64,000 bases of DNA from Streptomyces sp. NBC_01283 (GCF_041435335.1 NZ_CP108430.1:3392501-3456500); one strand, 5' to 3'. Positions 40,801 through 50,091 are shown, numbered from the stretch's first letter. Notes: generated by a model from the sequence alone, not told the origin. Program-made: numbers and translations.

Positions 40801-43680
40801 GTGATACGAGATCAAGAAGAGGCGACGGAGCAGCAGGATGTGCACCCCGATGAGACGGCGGGCACCCCTGCGGCCGAGGCGCACCCGGACACCGGTGGGC
40901 ACTCCCTGAAGAAGCACGAGAAGAAGCACGAGAACGCCGAGAAGGCCGGCAGGGACGAGGACGCCTTCGTACCCCTGTCCGGGCAGGACGTCCACGACGC
41001 CTTCGTGCCCGGTGACCTCCCCGATGACGGCGCCGATGACTGCGCCGACGGCGAGGAGGCGCACAGCGACCGCGTCGCAGGCGACGAACCGCTGCTCGCC
41101 GCGCGCGTGCACCGTCCGTCGGACCTGATGCGGCTGCTGGTCGGCGTCCTCGGGATCGTCATCGTCCTCGCCATCGCCGCGTTCGCCCACGGCACGACGT
41201 CGGGCCTCGCCCAGGACATCGACAAGGGAACGGACCAGGCGCCCGACCTCCTGATCAAGTTCGCGGGCCTCACCGCGAGCATCGGCGTCCTGCTCGTGCC
41301 CGTCGCCTTCGCGATCGAACGCCTGGTCAAACGGGACGGGCTGCGCATCGCCGACGGCGTCCTCGCGGCAGTCCTCGCGCACGGCGTGACGCTGGCCACC
41401 GACCTCTGGGTCGCCAAGGCCGCGCCCGGCTCCATCCAGGAGGCGCTGACCCGGCCGTCCCCCGGCGATCTGCACGCGCTCACCGACCCCGTGCACGGCT
41501 ATCTCGCACCCGTCATCGCGTATATGACAGCCGTGGGGATGTCCCGCAGACCGCGCTGGCGCGTGGTGCTGTGGGTGGTGCTGCTGCTCGACGCCTTCAC
41601 CATGCTGGTGACGGGCTACACGACACCGTTCTCGATCATCCTGACGGTGCTCCTCGGCTGGAGCGTCGCCTACGGGACGTTGTACGCGGTCGGCTCGCCG
41701 AACGTCCGGCCCACCGGCCAGACGCTGCTCGCCGGTCTGCGGCACGTCGGCTTCCACCCGGTGAGCGCGGCACGCGAGGACTCCCCGGACAGCGAGCACG
41801 GCGACCGGGGCCGCCGCTACTTCGTCACCCTTGAGGACGGCCCGCCCCTCGACGTCACGGTCATCGACCGCGAACAGCAGGCGCAGGGCTTCTTCTACCG
41901 CGTGTGGCGCAGGCTCACCCTGCGCGGCATCACCCAGCGCCGCAGCCTGCAGTCGCTGCGCCAGGCCCTGGAGCAGGAGGCGCTCCTGGCGTACGCGGCG
42001 ATCGCGGCCGGGGCCAACGCCCCCAAGCTGATCGCCACCTCCGAGCTCGGCCCCGACGCGGTGATACTCGTCTACGAGCACACCGGCGGCCGCACCCTGG
42101 ACTCCCTGCCGGACGACGTCATCACCGATGAGCTGCTGTGCGACACCTGGCGGCAGGTGCAGGCGCTCCAGTCGCGACGGATCGCGCACCGCAGGCTCGC
42201 GGGCGACGCGGTTCTGGTGGATCGTTCCGGCACGGTGATCCTGACCGACCTGCGGGGCGGTGAGATCGCCGCGGGCGACCTGGTCCTGCGGATGGACATC
42301 GCCCAGCTCCTGACCGCCTTCGGGCTGCGCGTGGGCGCCGAACGCGCGGTCGCCACGGCGGTCGACGTGCTCGGCCCCGACTCGGTCGCCGACTGTCTGC
42401 CGCTGCTCCAGCCCATCGCGCTGACCCGCTCGACCAGGGCGACCCTGCGCAAGCTGGCCAGGGAGCGGTCGCAGCGCGAGCGCGAGGCGGTCCTTGAGGC
42501 GTCCCGCAAGGACAAGCTGGCCCGCGCGGCGGAGGCGGACGCCGAGGCAGCCGCGGAAGCGGTGGAGGCCGCCGAGGGGGGCGCCAAGGGGCCCGACCGC
42601 AAGGCCGTGCGCGCGGAGAGGCTGGCCGAGAAGCAGGCCATAGACGTCGCGCTCGACCAGGCCCGCGAGGAGGATCTGCTCACTCAGATCCGCCACCAGG
42701 TGCTGCTCATCCGGCCGCAGGCGCCCGTCGAGCCGGCCCAGCTGGAGCGGATCAGGCCGCGCACGCTCATCAGCTTCATCGCCGGTGCCATCGGCGCGTA
42801 CTTCCTGCTCTCGCAGCTCACGCACGTCGACTTCAACACGATCGTCGGCGAGGCCGAGTGGGGCTGGGTCGCCGTGGCGGTGGCCTGTTCGGCGCTGAGC
42901 TACTTCGCGGCGGCGATGAGCCTGCTCGGCTTCGTGCCGGAGCGGGTGCCGTTCCTGCGGGCCGTGCAGGCGCAGGTCGCGGGCTCGTTCGTGAAGATCG
43001 TGGCGCCCGCCGCGGTGGGCGGCGTGGCGCTGAACACGCGCTTCCTGCAGCGCTCCGGGGTGCGCTCCGGCCTCGCGGTGGCGAGCGTCGGCGCCTCGCA
43101 GCTGTTCGGGCTCGGCTCGCACATCATGCTGCTGATGATCTTCGGTTATGTGACCGGCACGGAGAAGACACCGTCCCTGTCGCCGTCCCGGACCGTCATC
43201 GCCGGTCTCCTGTCGGTCGCGGTGCTCGTGCTCGTGGTGACCGCCGTCCCGTTCCTGCGGAAGTTCGTCGTCACGCGCGTGCGCTCGCTGTTCGCGGGCG
43301 TCGTGCCGCGCATGCTCGACGTGCTGCAGCGCCCCCAGAAGCTGCTCACCGGCATCGGCGGCATGCTGCTCCTGACGCTCACCTTCGTGCTCTGTCTCGA
43401 CGCTTCGGTACGGGCCTTCAGCACCACGGAGATGAAGCCGCTGACCCTGGCCAGCGTCGCTGTGGTCTTCCTCGCCGGCAACGCGCTCGGCTCGGCGGCG
43501 CCCACGCCCGGCGGTGTCGGCGCGGTCGAGGCGACGCTCACCTTCGGTCTGATCGCGGTGGGAGTGCCCAAGGACGTGGCGGCCCCGGCGGTCCTGCTGT
43601 TCCGGCTCCTCACGCTGTGGCTGCCGGTGCTCCCGGGGTGGCTGTTCTTCAACCACCTGACAAGGAAGGGCCTTCTCTGA
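40801..43680 (+). CDS. Membrane fusion of a degenerate kinase-like domain and a flippase-type (LPG-synthase-like) domain
   Basis: The product is 959 aa from GTG 40801. Residues 1-105 are acidic and disordered, with KKHEKKHENAEKAGRDEDA. Membrane helices follow from 111-129, then a set of hydrophobic segments to about 280. Residues 330-600 form a pseudokinase-like domain: the catalytic loop reads AHRRLAGDAVLVD (His463) where an active kinase has HRDxxxxN, and the DFG position is LTDLRGG, so catalysis is unlikely. The C-terminal part from about 648 is the multi-span fold of the lysylphosphatidylglycerol-synthase/glycosyltransferase-2 flippase (SYFAAAMSLLGFVPERVPF, GGVGAVEATLTFGLI). It may sense or move a lipid-linked substrate. 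Its stop falls in a local repeat. Confidence 0.82.
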   Translation: MIRDQEEATEQQDVHPDETAGTPAAEAHPDTGGHSLKKHEKKHENAEKAGRDEDAFVPLSGQDVHDAFVPGDLPDDGADDCADGEEAHSDRVAGDEPLLAARVHRPSDLMRLLVGVLGIVIVLAIAAFAHGTTSGLAQDIDKGTDQAPDLLIKFAGLTASIGVLLVPVAFAIERLVKRDGLRIADGVLAAVLAHGVTLATDLWVAKAAPGSIQEALTRPSPGDLHALTDPVHGYLAPVIAYMTAVGMSRRPRWRVVLWVVLLLDAFTMLVTGYTTPFSIILTVLLGWSVAYGTLYAVGSPNVRPTGQTLLAGLRHVGFHPVSAAREDSPDSEHGDRGRRYFVTLEDGPPLDVTVIDREQQAQGFFYRVWRRLTLRGITQRRSLQSLRQALEQEALLAYAAIAAGANAPKLIATSELGPDAVILVYEHTGGRTLDSLPDDVITDELLCDTWRQVQALQSRRIAHRRLAGDAVLVDRSGTVILTDLRGGEIAAGDLVLRMDIAQLLTAFGLRVGAERAVATAVDVLGPDSVADCLPLLQPIALTRSTRATLRKLARERSQREREAVLEASRKDKLARAAEADAEAAAEAVEAAEGGAKGPDRKAVRAERLAEKQAIDVALDQAREEDLLTQIRHQVLLIRPQAPVEPAQLERIRPRTLISFIAGAIGAYFLLSQLTHVDFNTIVGEAEWGWVAVAVACSALSYFAAAMSLLGFVPERVPFLRAVQAQVAGSFVKIVAPAAVGGVALNTRFLQRSGVRSGLAVASVGASQLFGLGSHIMLLMIFGYVTGTEKTPSLSPSRTVIAGLLSVAVLVLVVTAVPFLRKFVVTRVRSLFAGVVPRMLDVLQRPQKLLTGIGGMLLLTLTFVLCLDASVRAFSTTEMKPLTLASVAVVFLAGNALGSAAPTPGGVGAVEATLTFGLIAVGVPKDVAAPAVLLFRLLTLWLPVLPGWLFFNHLTRKGLL

Positions 43681-43730
43681 GGGAAGGACCCTCTCTGAGG
43701 GAAGGGCCCTCTTCTGTAGAAGGACGCCGG
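43665..43730 (+). repeat. Three-unit tandem repeat across the membrane-fusion stop codon
   Basis: AAGGGCCTTCTCTGAGG is followed by GAAGGACCCTCTCTGAGG and GAAGGGCCCTCTTCTGTAG. The three ~18-bp units begin in the last codons (GLL) and include two out-of-frame TGA copies. The run ends 59 nt before the lipoprotein-peptidase ATG. It looks like slippage around the stop codon. Confidence 0.8.
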
Positions 43731-43788
43731 TCCACGGAAGGGCGAGCCAGCCGTGCGCCCCGTCTGCGCCCCCCGCAGGATGGGAAGC

Positions 43789-45327
43789 ATGCCCAACCTC
43801 AAGGCGCGTGCCGCCGCCACCGTCGTCCTGCTGTCTGCGACCCTCGCGGCCTGTGGCGGTGACGACTCCAAGGACTCCGAGGACCTGTCGGCCCAGGAGC
43901 TCAGCTGGAAGGACTGCCCCGCACCCGCCGCCTCCGAAGGAGGAGGCGATGCCCCGTCCCCGCTGCCCGGCGGCGCCGCATGGCAGTGCGCCACCATGAA
44001 GGCCCCGGTCGACTGGGACAAGCCCAAGGGGGACACCCTCGACATCGCCCTGATCCGCGCCGGGACGAGCGGCGACAAGGACAAGAGGATCGGCTCGCTC
44101 GTCTTCAACTTCGGTGGCCCCGGCGGCTCGGGCATCACCACGCTGCCCGCCTTCGGCGAGGACTACGCCAAGCTGCGCACCCGCTACGACCTGGTGAGCT
44201 TCGACCCGCGCGGCGTCGGCCGCAGCGCGGGTGTGCGGTGCGAGGACGACGAACAGCTCGACACGTACTTCCAGCAGGACGCCACACCCGACGACGACGC
44301 CGAGCGGAAGAAGCTCGTCGAGAACGTGCAGAGCTTCAACGGAGCCTGCGAGAAGAACTCCGGCAAGGTGCTCCCCCACGTCCGCACCACCGACGCGGCC
44401 CGCGACATGGACCTGATGCGCCAGGTGCTCGGCGACGACAAGCTGCACTACTTCGGCATCTCGTACGGCACCGAACTCGGCGGCGTCTACGCCCACTTGT
44501 TCCCCAAGAAGGTGGGCCGTGCGGTCTTCGACGCGGTCGTCGACCCCACCGAGACGGCGGAGCAGGGCTCACTCGGCCAGGCCGAGGGCTTCCAGCTCGC
44601 GCTCGACAACTACGCCAAGGACTGCACGTCCAAGGCCGAGGACTGCCCCGTCGGCGACACCGAGCAGGACGTCAAGGACAAGATCGCGAAGCTTCTCAAG
44701 GATCTGGATGCCAAGCCGCTGCCCGGTATCGCCGCCCGCGAACTGACCCAGACCGCCGCCACGAACGGCATCGCGCAGGCGCTGTACTCCAAGGACTTCT
44801 GGCCGTATCTCACCGAGGGCCTCGACGAGGCGTACGACGGCGAAGGCAAGATCCTGATGGCGCTCTCCGACTCGATGAACGGCCGCAACCAGGACGGCTC
44901 GTACAGCAACATCCAGGCGGCCAACATCTCCATCAACTGCGCGGACGACAAGGCGCGCTACACACCGGACTACGTCGAGAGGAAGCTCCCCGGGTTCCGT
45001 GCGGCGTCGCCGCTGTTCGGCGACTATCTGGCGTGGGGCATGGTCGGCTGCACCGACTGGGCCGTGGACGGCGCCGCCGACCACCCGGACGTCAGCGCAC
45101 CGGGAGCGCCGCCCGTCGTCGTCATCGGCAACACGGGCGACCCGGCCACGCCGTACGAGGGCGCGAAGAAGATGGCGGACTCGCTCGGCAAGGGCGTCGG
45201 CGTCGAGCTGACGTACAAGGGCCAGGGACACGGGGCGTACGACAGCAAGAACAAGTGCGTGCGCAACGCGGTGAACGGCTATCTGCTGGACGGCACGGTG
45301 CCGAAGGAGGGCACGGTCTGCTCCTGA
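43789..45327 (+). CDS. Secreted lipoprotein serine peptidase, Tap/S33 alpha-beta hydrolase (SlpD/SlpE-like), first copy
   Basis: The product is 512 aa from ATG 43789 (ATG 43780 also possible). A lipoprotein signal precedes lipobox LAAC (Cys22) and a Gly/Asp/Ser linker. The alpha/beta-hydrolase core has the oxyanion turn FNFGGPGGSGIT, the nucleophile elbow GISYGTELGG with Ser225, the Asp in IGNTGDPATPYEGA, and His in YKGQGHGAYDSK. Conserved Cys pairs (ISINCADD, VGCTDW) probably form disulfides. It resembles Streptomyces tripeptidyl aminopeptidases and the mycelium-associated SlpD/SlpE. It likely releases peptides outside the cell. The adjacent paralogue is about 45-50% identical by eye. Confidence 0.88.
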   Translation: MPNLKARAAATVVLLSATLAACGGDDSKDSEDLSAQELSWKDCPAPAASEGGGDAPSPLPGGAAWQCATMKAPVDWDKPKGDTLDIALIRAGTSGDKDKRIGSLVFNFGGPGGSGITTLPAFGEDYAKLRTRYDLVSFDPRGVGRSAGVRCEDDEQLDTYFQQDATPDDDAERKKLVENVQSFNGACEKNSGKVLPHVRTTDAARDMDLMRQVLGDDKLHYFGISYGTELGGVYAHLFPKKVGRAVFDAVVDPTETAEQGSLGQAEGFQLALDNYAKDCTSKAEDCPVGDTEQDVKDKIAKLLKDLDAKPLPGIAARELTQTAATNGIAQALYSKDFWPYLTEGLDEAYDGEGKILMALSDSMNGRNQDGSYSNIQAANISINCADDKARYTPDYVERKLPGFRAASPLFGDYLAWGMVGCTDWAVDGAADHPDVSAPGAPPVVVIGNTGDPATPYEGAKKMADSLGKGVGVELTYKGQGHGAYDSKNKCVRNAVNGYLLDGTVPKEGTVCS

Positions 45328-45368
45328 GGCGAGAGCGGCCCGGCGGGCGGCCGGGCCCGCTCGGCCTC
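45326..45368 (+). terminator. Hairpin after the first peptidase gene
   Basis: GGCCCGGC (45337-45344) pairs with 45350-45357 over a 5-nt loop. The stem is extended through GAGC/GCTC and GAGGC/GCCTC by small bulges. It starts at the stop codon and ends before the second peptidase gene. Confidence 0.6.
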
Positions 45369-45451
45369 TTCGGCTTCGGCGGCCCGCCAAGGCCGTTGTC
45401 CGAGGTCCCGCCTACTATGGCTTGACTGTCTTCCGAGGGGGGAAGCGCTCC

Positions 45452-47011
45452 ATGCCGCGTTTCGTACGGTCAGCAGCTCTGGCCGCCGCAGGAGTTCTGG
45501 TGGCGGGGCTCGCCGTCGGCTGCGGTGGTTCCGACGGGGGCGAGGACGACGCGAAGCCCGCGCCGACCGGCCCCGAGCAGTCACCGAAGCCCGACCCCTC
45601 CTCCACTCTGCCCGCCTCGCTCACCTCGCAGAAGCTCCACTGGGGCGCCTGCAAGGCGACCGGCAGCGACCCCGCGCCCGGCTCCGAGTGGCAGTGCTCG
45701 ACGCTCAAGGTCCCCTTGGACTACGCGAAGCCGGACGGCGAGACCATCGGCCTCGCGCTGATCCGCGCCCGGTCCACCGGCGAGGGCAAGCGCATCGGCT
45801 CGCTCCTGTTCAACTTCGGCGGACCCGGCGGCTCCGGCGTCTCCATGCTGCCGTCGTTCTCGGACATGTACGACAAGCCGCGCGAGCGGTACGACCTGGT
45901 GAGCTTCGACCCGCGCGGGGTGGCCGGCAGCGAGGGCGTGCACTGCCGCAGCGACAAGGAGACGCAGGCCGCGGAGTCCGTCGACCTCACCCCGGACACC
46001 CCGGCCGAGGAAGCGGCGTACTTCAAGGACGCGGCCGACTTCGGCGCGGGCTGCGCCCGGGAATCGGGCAAGCTTCTGGGCCATGTCTCGACGGTCGAGG
46101 CCGCCCAGGACATGGACGTGATGCGCCAAGTGCTCGGCGACGACAAGCTGCACTACATGGGTATCTCGTACGGCACCGAACTCGGCGGCACGTACGCCCA
46201 CTTGTTCCCCGAGAAGGTGGGACGCCTCACCCTGGACGCGGTGGTCGACCCGAGCGCGGACTCGGTGGGTCACGCCAAGAACCAGGCACGCGGCTTCCAG
46301 CGCGCCCTGGAGAACTACCTGAAGTCCTCGGGCCAGGACCCCAAGGCGGGCTCGCAGAAGATAGTGCGCCTCCTGAAGCGCCTCGACGCCAAGCCCCTGC
46401 CCGGAACGGGCGACCGGAAGCTCACTCAGTCCCTGGCGCTCACCGGCATCACGGTCACCCTGTACAGCAGGGACAGCTGGCCCTCCCTGACCCGCGGCCT
46501 GGAACAGGCCGAGAAGGGCGACGGCGCGGCGCTGCTGCAGCTGGCCGACCTCTACAACGAACGGGACGCGTCCGGGCGTTACAGCACGCAGAGCCACTCG
46601 CAGCGCGCGATCGGCTGCCGTGACGGCAAGGCGCGGACGACGCCCGCGGAGGCGAAGGCACAGCTGGCCGACTTCCGTGCGATATCACCCGTCTTCGGCG
46701 ATTTCATGGGCTGGGACACGGCGGGCTGGTGCCACAAATGGCCGGTGGCCGGGCTGCACGACTCCCCCGACGTGAGCGCTCCGGGCGCACCGCCGGTCCT
46801 GGTCGTCGGCAACACCGGAGACCCGGCGACGCCCTACGAAGGCGCCCGCAAGATGGCGGACGAGCTGGGCAAGGGTGTCGGCGTCGAGCTGACCTGGAAG
46901 GGCGAGGGCCACGGTGCGTACGGCAGCGGCAGCAACTGCGTGGACGACACGGTCAACGACTACTTGCTGAACGGAAAGACCCCGAAGGACGGCAAGGTCT
47001 GCGAGACCTGA
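45452..47011 (+). CDS. Secreted lipoprotein serine peptidase, Tap/S33 alpha-beta hydrolase, second copy
   Basis: The product is 519 aa from ATG 45452. Its signal peptide ends in lipobox AVGC, then a Pro/Lys linker (APTGPEQSPKPDPSSTLPAS). The catalytic architecture matches the upstream copy: FNFGGPGGSGVS, GISYGTELGG with Ser239, GNTGDPATPYEGA, and WKGEGHGAYGSG. The region between the nucleophile and the lid differs most, which suggests distinct peptide preference. A tight terminator follows at 47108-47141. Gene duplication is obvious; it may have its own promoter, as 124 nt separate the genes. Confidence 0.88.
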   Translation: MPRFVRSAALAAAGVLVAGLAVGCGGSDGGEDDAKPAPTGPEQSPKPDPSSTLPASLTSQKLHWGACKATGSDPAPGSEWQCSTLKVPLDYAKPDGETIGLALIRARSTGEGKRIGSLLFNFGGPGGSGVSMLPSFSDMYDKPRERYDLVSFDPRGVAGSEGVHCRSDKETQAAESVDLTPDTPAEEAAYFKDAADFGAGCARESGKLLGHVSTVEAAQDMDVMRQVLGDDKLHYMGISYGTELGGTYAHLFPEKVGRLTLDAVVDPSADSVGHAKNQARGFQRALENYLKSSGQDPKAGSQKIVRLLKRLDAKPLPGTGDRKLTQSLALTGITVTLYSRDSWPSLTRGLEQAEKGDGAALLQLADLYNERDASGRYSTQSHSQRAIGCRDGKARTTPAEAKAQLADFRAISPVFGDFMGWDTAGWCHKWPVAGLHDSPDVSAPGAPPVLVVGNTGDPATPYEGARKMADELGKGVGVELTWKGEGHGAYGSGSNCVDDTVNDYLLNGKTPKDGKVCET

Positions 47012-47107
47012 GGGGTTCGCCCGACAGGTGGCATTTCAGCCCGTCCGGCGTTCAAGGACGAGCCGTCAAGGCGATGCGGTGCGGCCGGCCCGGAACGACC
47101 GCAAGCA

Positions 47108-47141
47108 AGATGGGCCCGCACCAAGAGGTGCGGGCCCATCT
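47108..47141. terminator. Strong terminator between peptidase and MoeZ genes
   Basis: AGATGGGCCCGCACC (47108-47122) pairs perfectly with 47127-47141, a 15-bp stem with loop AAGA. It lies 97 nt after the peptidase stop and 18 nt from the convergent MoeZ stop at 47159. Confidence 0.8.
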
Positions 47142-47158
47142 CCGTTCAGGCGCTACGC

Positions 47159-48337
47159 CTAGTAGATCGGCTTCTCGGGCTCGATCTGGTTGACCCAGCC
47201 GATCACGCCGCCACCCACGTGCACCGCGTCGCTGAAGCCCGCGGACTTCAGTACGGCGAGGACCTCCGCGGACCGGACACCCGTCTTGCAGTGCAAGACG
47301 ATCTTCTTGTCCTGCGGAAGGTTCTCCAGGGCGGTGCCCATGAGGAACTCGTTCTTCGGGATCAGCTTGGCGCCGGGGATCGAGACGATCTCGTACTCGT
47401 TCTGCTCGCGTACGTCGATGATCTCGATCTTCTCGTCCCCGTCGATCCACTCCTTGAGCTGCTTGGGAGTGATCGTCGAGCCGAGCGCCGCCTCCTGGGC
47501 CTCGTCCGACACGACGCCGCAGAAGGCCTCGTAGTCGATGAGCTCGGTGACGGTGGCGTTCGGGCCGCAGACCGCGCAGTCCGGGTCCTTGCGGACCTTG
47601 ACCTGGCGGTACTGCATCTCCAGGGCGTCGTAGATCATCAGGCGGCCGACCAGCGGGTCTCCCACGCCAGCCAGGACCTTGATCGCCTCGGTGACCTGGA
47701 TGGAGCCGATCGACGCGCAGAGCACGCCGAGCACGCCGCCCTCGGCGCAGGACGGGACCATGCCGGGGGGCGGGGGCTCCGGGTAGAGGCAGCGGTAGCA
47801 CGGGCCGTGCTCGCTCCAGAAGACGGAGGCCTGGCCGTCGAAACGGTAGATCGAACCCCACACGTACGGCTTGTTGAGCAGCACGCAGGCGTCGTTGACC
47901 AGGTAGCGCGTGGCGAAGTTGTCCGTGCCGTCGACGATCAGGTCGTACTGGCTGAAGATGTCCATCACGTTCTCGGCCTCGAGCCGCTCTTCGTGGAGGA
48001 TCACATTCACGTACGGGTTGATGCCGAGGACCGAGTCCTTCGCCGACGCCGCCTTGGAGCGGCCGATGTCGGCCTGACTGTGGATGATCTGGCGCTGCAG
48101 GTTCGACTCGTCGACCTCGTCGAACTCCACGATGCCGAGCGTGCCGACACCGGCCGCGGCGAGGTACATCAGCGCCGGTGACCCGAGGCCGCCGGCGCCG
48201 ACACACAGCACCTTGGCGTTCTTCAGCCGCTTCTGCCCGTCCATCCCGACGTCGGGGATGATCAGGTGGCGGGAGTACCTGCGAACCTCGTCGACGGTGA
48301 GCTCAGATGCTGGCTCGACCAGGGGTGGCAGCGACAC
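47159..48337 (-). CDS. moeZ: Adenylyltransferase/sulfurtransferase MoeZ (ThiF-rhodanese fusion)
   Basis: The product is 392 aa from GTG 48337. The E1-like domain has GAGGLGSPALM (48-58), the ATP-site Arg82/Asp137 region (NLQRQIIH, DGTDNFATRY), zinc cysteines Cys180/Cys183 (CYRC) and Cys254/Cys257 (CAVC), and a Cys197 candidate for thioester transfer. A rhodanese domain from about 290 has the sulfur-loop Cys350 in LHCKTGVRS. MoeZ adenylates sulfur-carrier proteins and makes their thiocarboxylates for molybdopterin, thiamin, thioamide or cysteine routes. Downstream same-strand genes are not sulfur genes. MoaE elsewhere in this window uses its product. Confidence 0.95.
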   Translation of the reverse strand: MSLPPLVEPASELTVDEVRRYSRHLIIPDVGMDGQKRLKNAKVLCVGAGGLGSPALMYLAAAGVGTLGIVEFDEVDESNLQRQIIHSQADIGRSKAASAKDSVLGINPYVNVILHEERLEAENVMDIFSQYDLIVDGTDNFATRYLVNDACVLLNKPYVWGSIYRFDGQASVFWSEHGPCYRCLYPEPPPPGMVPSCAEGGVLGVLCASIGSIQVTEAIKVLAGVGDPLVGRLMIYDALEMQYRQVKVRKDPDCAVCGPNATVTELIDYEAFCGVVSDEAQEAALGSTITPKQLKEWIDGDEKIEIIDVREQNEYEIVSIPGAKLIPKNEFLMGTALENLPQDKKIVLHCKTGVRSAEVLAVLKSAGFSDAVHVGGGVIGWVNQIEPEKPIY

Positions 48338-48400
48338 GGGGACTCCGTTGGTCGGTATTTTCGGAACGGTGTTCTGCCTGTAACACTGCCACGCCCTTCT

Positions 48401-49150
48401 TCATTCCGAGACACCTGTTCCGATGCGCGAGACGATTTCGTCCCAGTACCCGGGCATGGACTCCCACGGGTCGTCCGCCCCCCGGCCGTCGATGCGGTCG
48501 GTGAAGTAGATCGTAGACGCGCCCTGCCAGCGTGCGATGCGCAGCGCCTCGTCGAGATGGCCGCGCGGCATGCCGTGCACGAAGTGGCAGAAGCGCTCGG
48601 GCGGATAGTCGGCGGTCCACTCGGCCACCTGTGACCAGCGGTAGTCGCTCCAGGGGCCGGAGAAGGTCACCAACTGGTCGGCGGATTCGGCGTATCCGGG
48701 GTACGGATGGGTGCCGTGCCCCAGGACGATGTGCGCGTCGTCGCAGAGCGCGCGCAGCGTCGTGACCGTCCTGCGCACCTCCGGGAGCGCCGCGCGCTCC
48801 GAAGGGCACCGGTCCAGCGAGAAGCCGTCGACCTGGTACCAGTCGAGGTAGCGGTGGGCGTCGGAGATGAGCTCCCCGAAGCTGCGGGCGCCGTACGTCA
48901 CGTCGAGGTGACCGAGAACACGCACGCCCGCGTTCCGCAGCCGTCCTGCCGCCTCCAGGCAGTGCGGGTCGGGCCGGTCCCCCGGTCCCCTGCTCACATT
49001 CAGGACGACCCAGTGCAAAGGGGTACTGGGTCGGGTGAGTTCGGACCATTCGGCGGGCGCGACGAGAGGGTGCGCGAAGCCGGGGATGCCGAAGCCGAGT
49101 CGTACGTCGGTGTGTGCGGTGCCCGTGGCTGTGCTGGTCAGATGCGGCAT
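48401..49150 (-). CDS. Spherulin-4/GH135-type glycoside hydrolase-like protein
   Basis: The product is 249 aa from ATG 49150. There is no clear signal peptide, so it is cytoplasmic or exported by another route. The sequence follows the spherulation-4 (GH135) barrel: FGIPGFAHPLVAPAEWSEL, LHWVVLNVSRGPGDRPDP, RVLGHLDVTYGARS with Asp83, YQVDGFSLDRCPSE with Asp108 and Asp113, and IVLGHGTHPYPGYAE. The GH135 member Sph3 of Aspergillus cleaves galactosaminogalactan. The 13-nt overlap with the epimerase gene and the PelF-like glycosyltransferase upstream make a polysaccharide role likely. Catalytic acidic residues are assigned by alignment from memory. Confidence 0.8.
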   Translation of the reverse strand: MPHLTSTATGTAHTDVRLGFGIPGFAHPLVAPAEWSELTRPSTPLHWVVLNVSRGPGDRPDPHCLEAAGRLRNAGVRVLGHLDVTYGARSFGELISDAHRYLDWYQVDGFSLDRCPSERAALPEVRRTVTTLRALCDDAHIVLGHGTHPYPGYAESADQLVTFSGPWSDYRWSQVAEWTADYPPERFCHFVHGMPRGHLDEALRIARWQGASTIYFTDRIDGRGADDPWESMPGYWDEIVSRIGTGVSE

Positions 49151-50091
49151 GCCGCCTCCATCCAGATGTCGGCGAGTGATTCTTCGAGGTTGATCCGGGG
49201 GCGCCAGCCGAGCCGGTCGCGCGCGGTGCGCACATCGGCCTGCTGCCAGCTGCCGCACCCGTCGGGATAGGGATAGGCGGCCGGGCTCCCGTGGTCGGAT
49301 TCGGTGCGGGGGTGCCCGATGGATTGCCGCAGGGCGCCTTGGTCGAGCTCGTGCAGGGCTCCGCCGTACCCGGCGACGCGCGCCAGGACGGCCGCCGCGT
49401 CCCGCAGCCGCACGGCACGGCCCGCGCCGATGTTCACGACCCCCTGCGCGGCGGAGAGCGAGGCGGCGTGCACGGCGCGCGCCACGTCGCGTACGTCGAT
49501 GAAGTCCCGCTGGACGCCGAGCCCCCCGAGCTTAAGCTCGCCGTCCCCGGCCTGCATGGCGCGCCGCATGGCCTCGGCCAGCCGCCCGAGCGGCGAGCCG
49601 GCCGGGGTGCCGGGCCCCGCGGGCGAGAACACCCGCAGGACGACGGCATCGAGGCCCGAGCCGAGGACCAGTTCGGTGGCCGCGAGCTTGCTGACGCCGT
49701 ACGGTCCGCCGGGCCTGGGCACGGCGTCCTCGGCGGTCGAGGACCCGGGCTGGCTCGGCCCGTACTCGGCGGCGCAGCCGAGCTGCACGAGCCGCGCCCC
49801 GCATCCGCTGCGGCGCAGGGCCTCGCAGATCGTGGCGACGGCGACGGTGTTGTGCCGGGTCAGCTCGCGGGCACCGCCGCGGGTGGCGCCCGCGCAGTTG
49901 ATGACGACGCCCGGGTGCACGGCGTCCAGGAAGCGGGTGAGCGCGCCGGGGCTGCCGCTCGCGAGGTCGAACCGTACGTCCGAGTCGTCGCCGCGGCCGA
50001 GCGCGGTGAGCTGCACCGCCGGGTCGGCGAGCAGCCGGTCGGCGACGAACCGGCCGAGGTATCCGTTGGCTCCGATCAGCAGCACCCTCAT
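49138..50091 (-). CDS. NAD-dependent nucleotide-sugar epimerase/dehydratase
   Basis: The product is 317 aa from ATG 50091. Extended SDR: GANGYLGRFVADRLL (8-22), the Asp-x-R-Asp segment, YGVSKLAATELV with the catalytic Tyr and Lys, and a substrate-loop RDFIDVRDVARAV. This is a UDP-sugar-4-epimerase/reductase-like subgroup. The start overlaps the mini-ORF stop (ATGA), and the stop overlaps the GH135 start. In a PelF-type operon it would make UDP-GalNAc or an equivalent sugar. Substrate is inferred from neighbours only. Confidence 0.88.
   Translation of the reverse strand: MRVLLIGANGYLGRFVADRLLADPAVQLTALGRGDDSDVRFDLASGSPGALTRFLDAVHPGVVINCAGATRGGARELTRHNTVAVATICEALRRSGCGARLVQLGCAAEYGPSQPGSSTAEDAVPRPGGPYGVSKLAATELVLGSGLDAVVLRVFSPAGPGTPAGSPLGRLAEAMRRAMQAGDGELKLGGLGVQRDFIDVRDVARAVHAASLSAAQGVVNIGAGRAVRLRDAAAVLARVAGYGGALHELDQGALRQSIGHPRTESDHGSPAAYPYPDGCGSWQQADVRTARDRLGWRPRINLEESLADIWMEAACRI

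Noticed and set aside
40636..44496. 1286-codon minus-strand frame opposite the pseudokinase-flippase gene
   Set aside because: Shadow frame, Arg/Glu/Val low complexity, and no start site.
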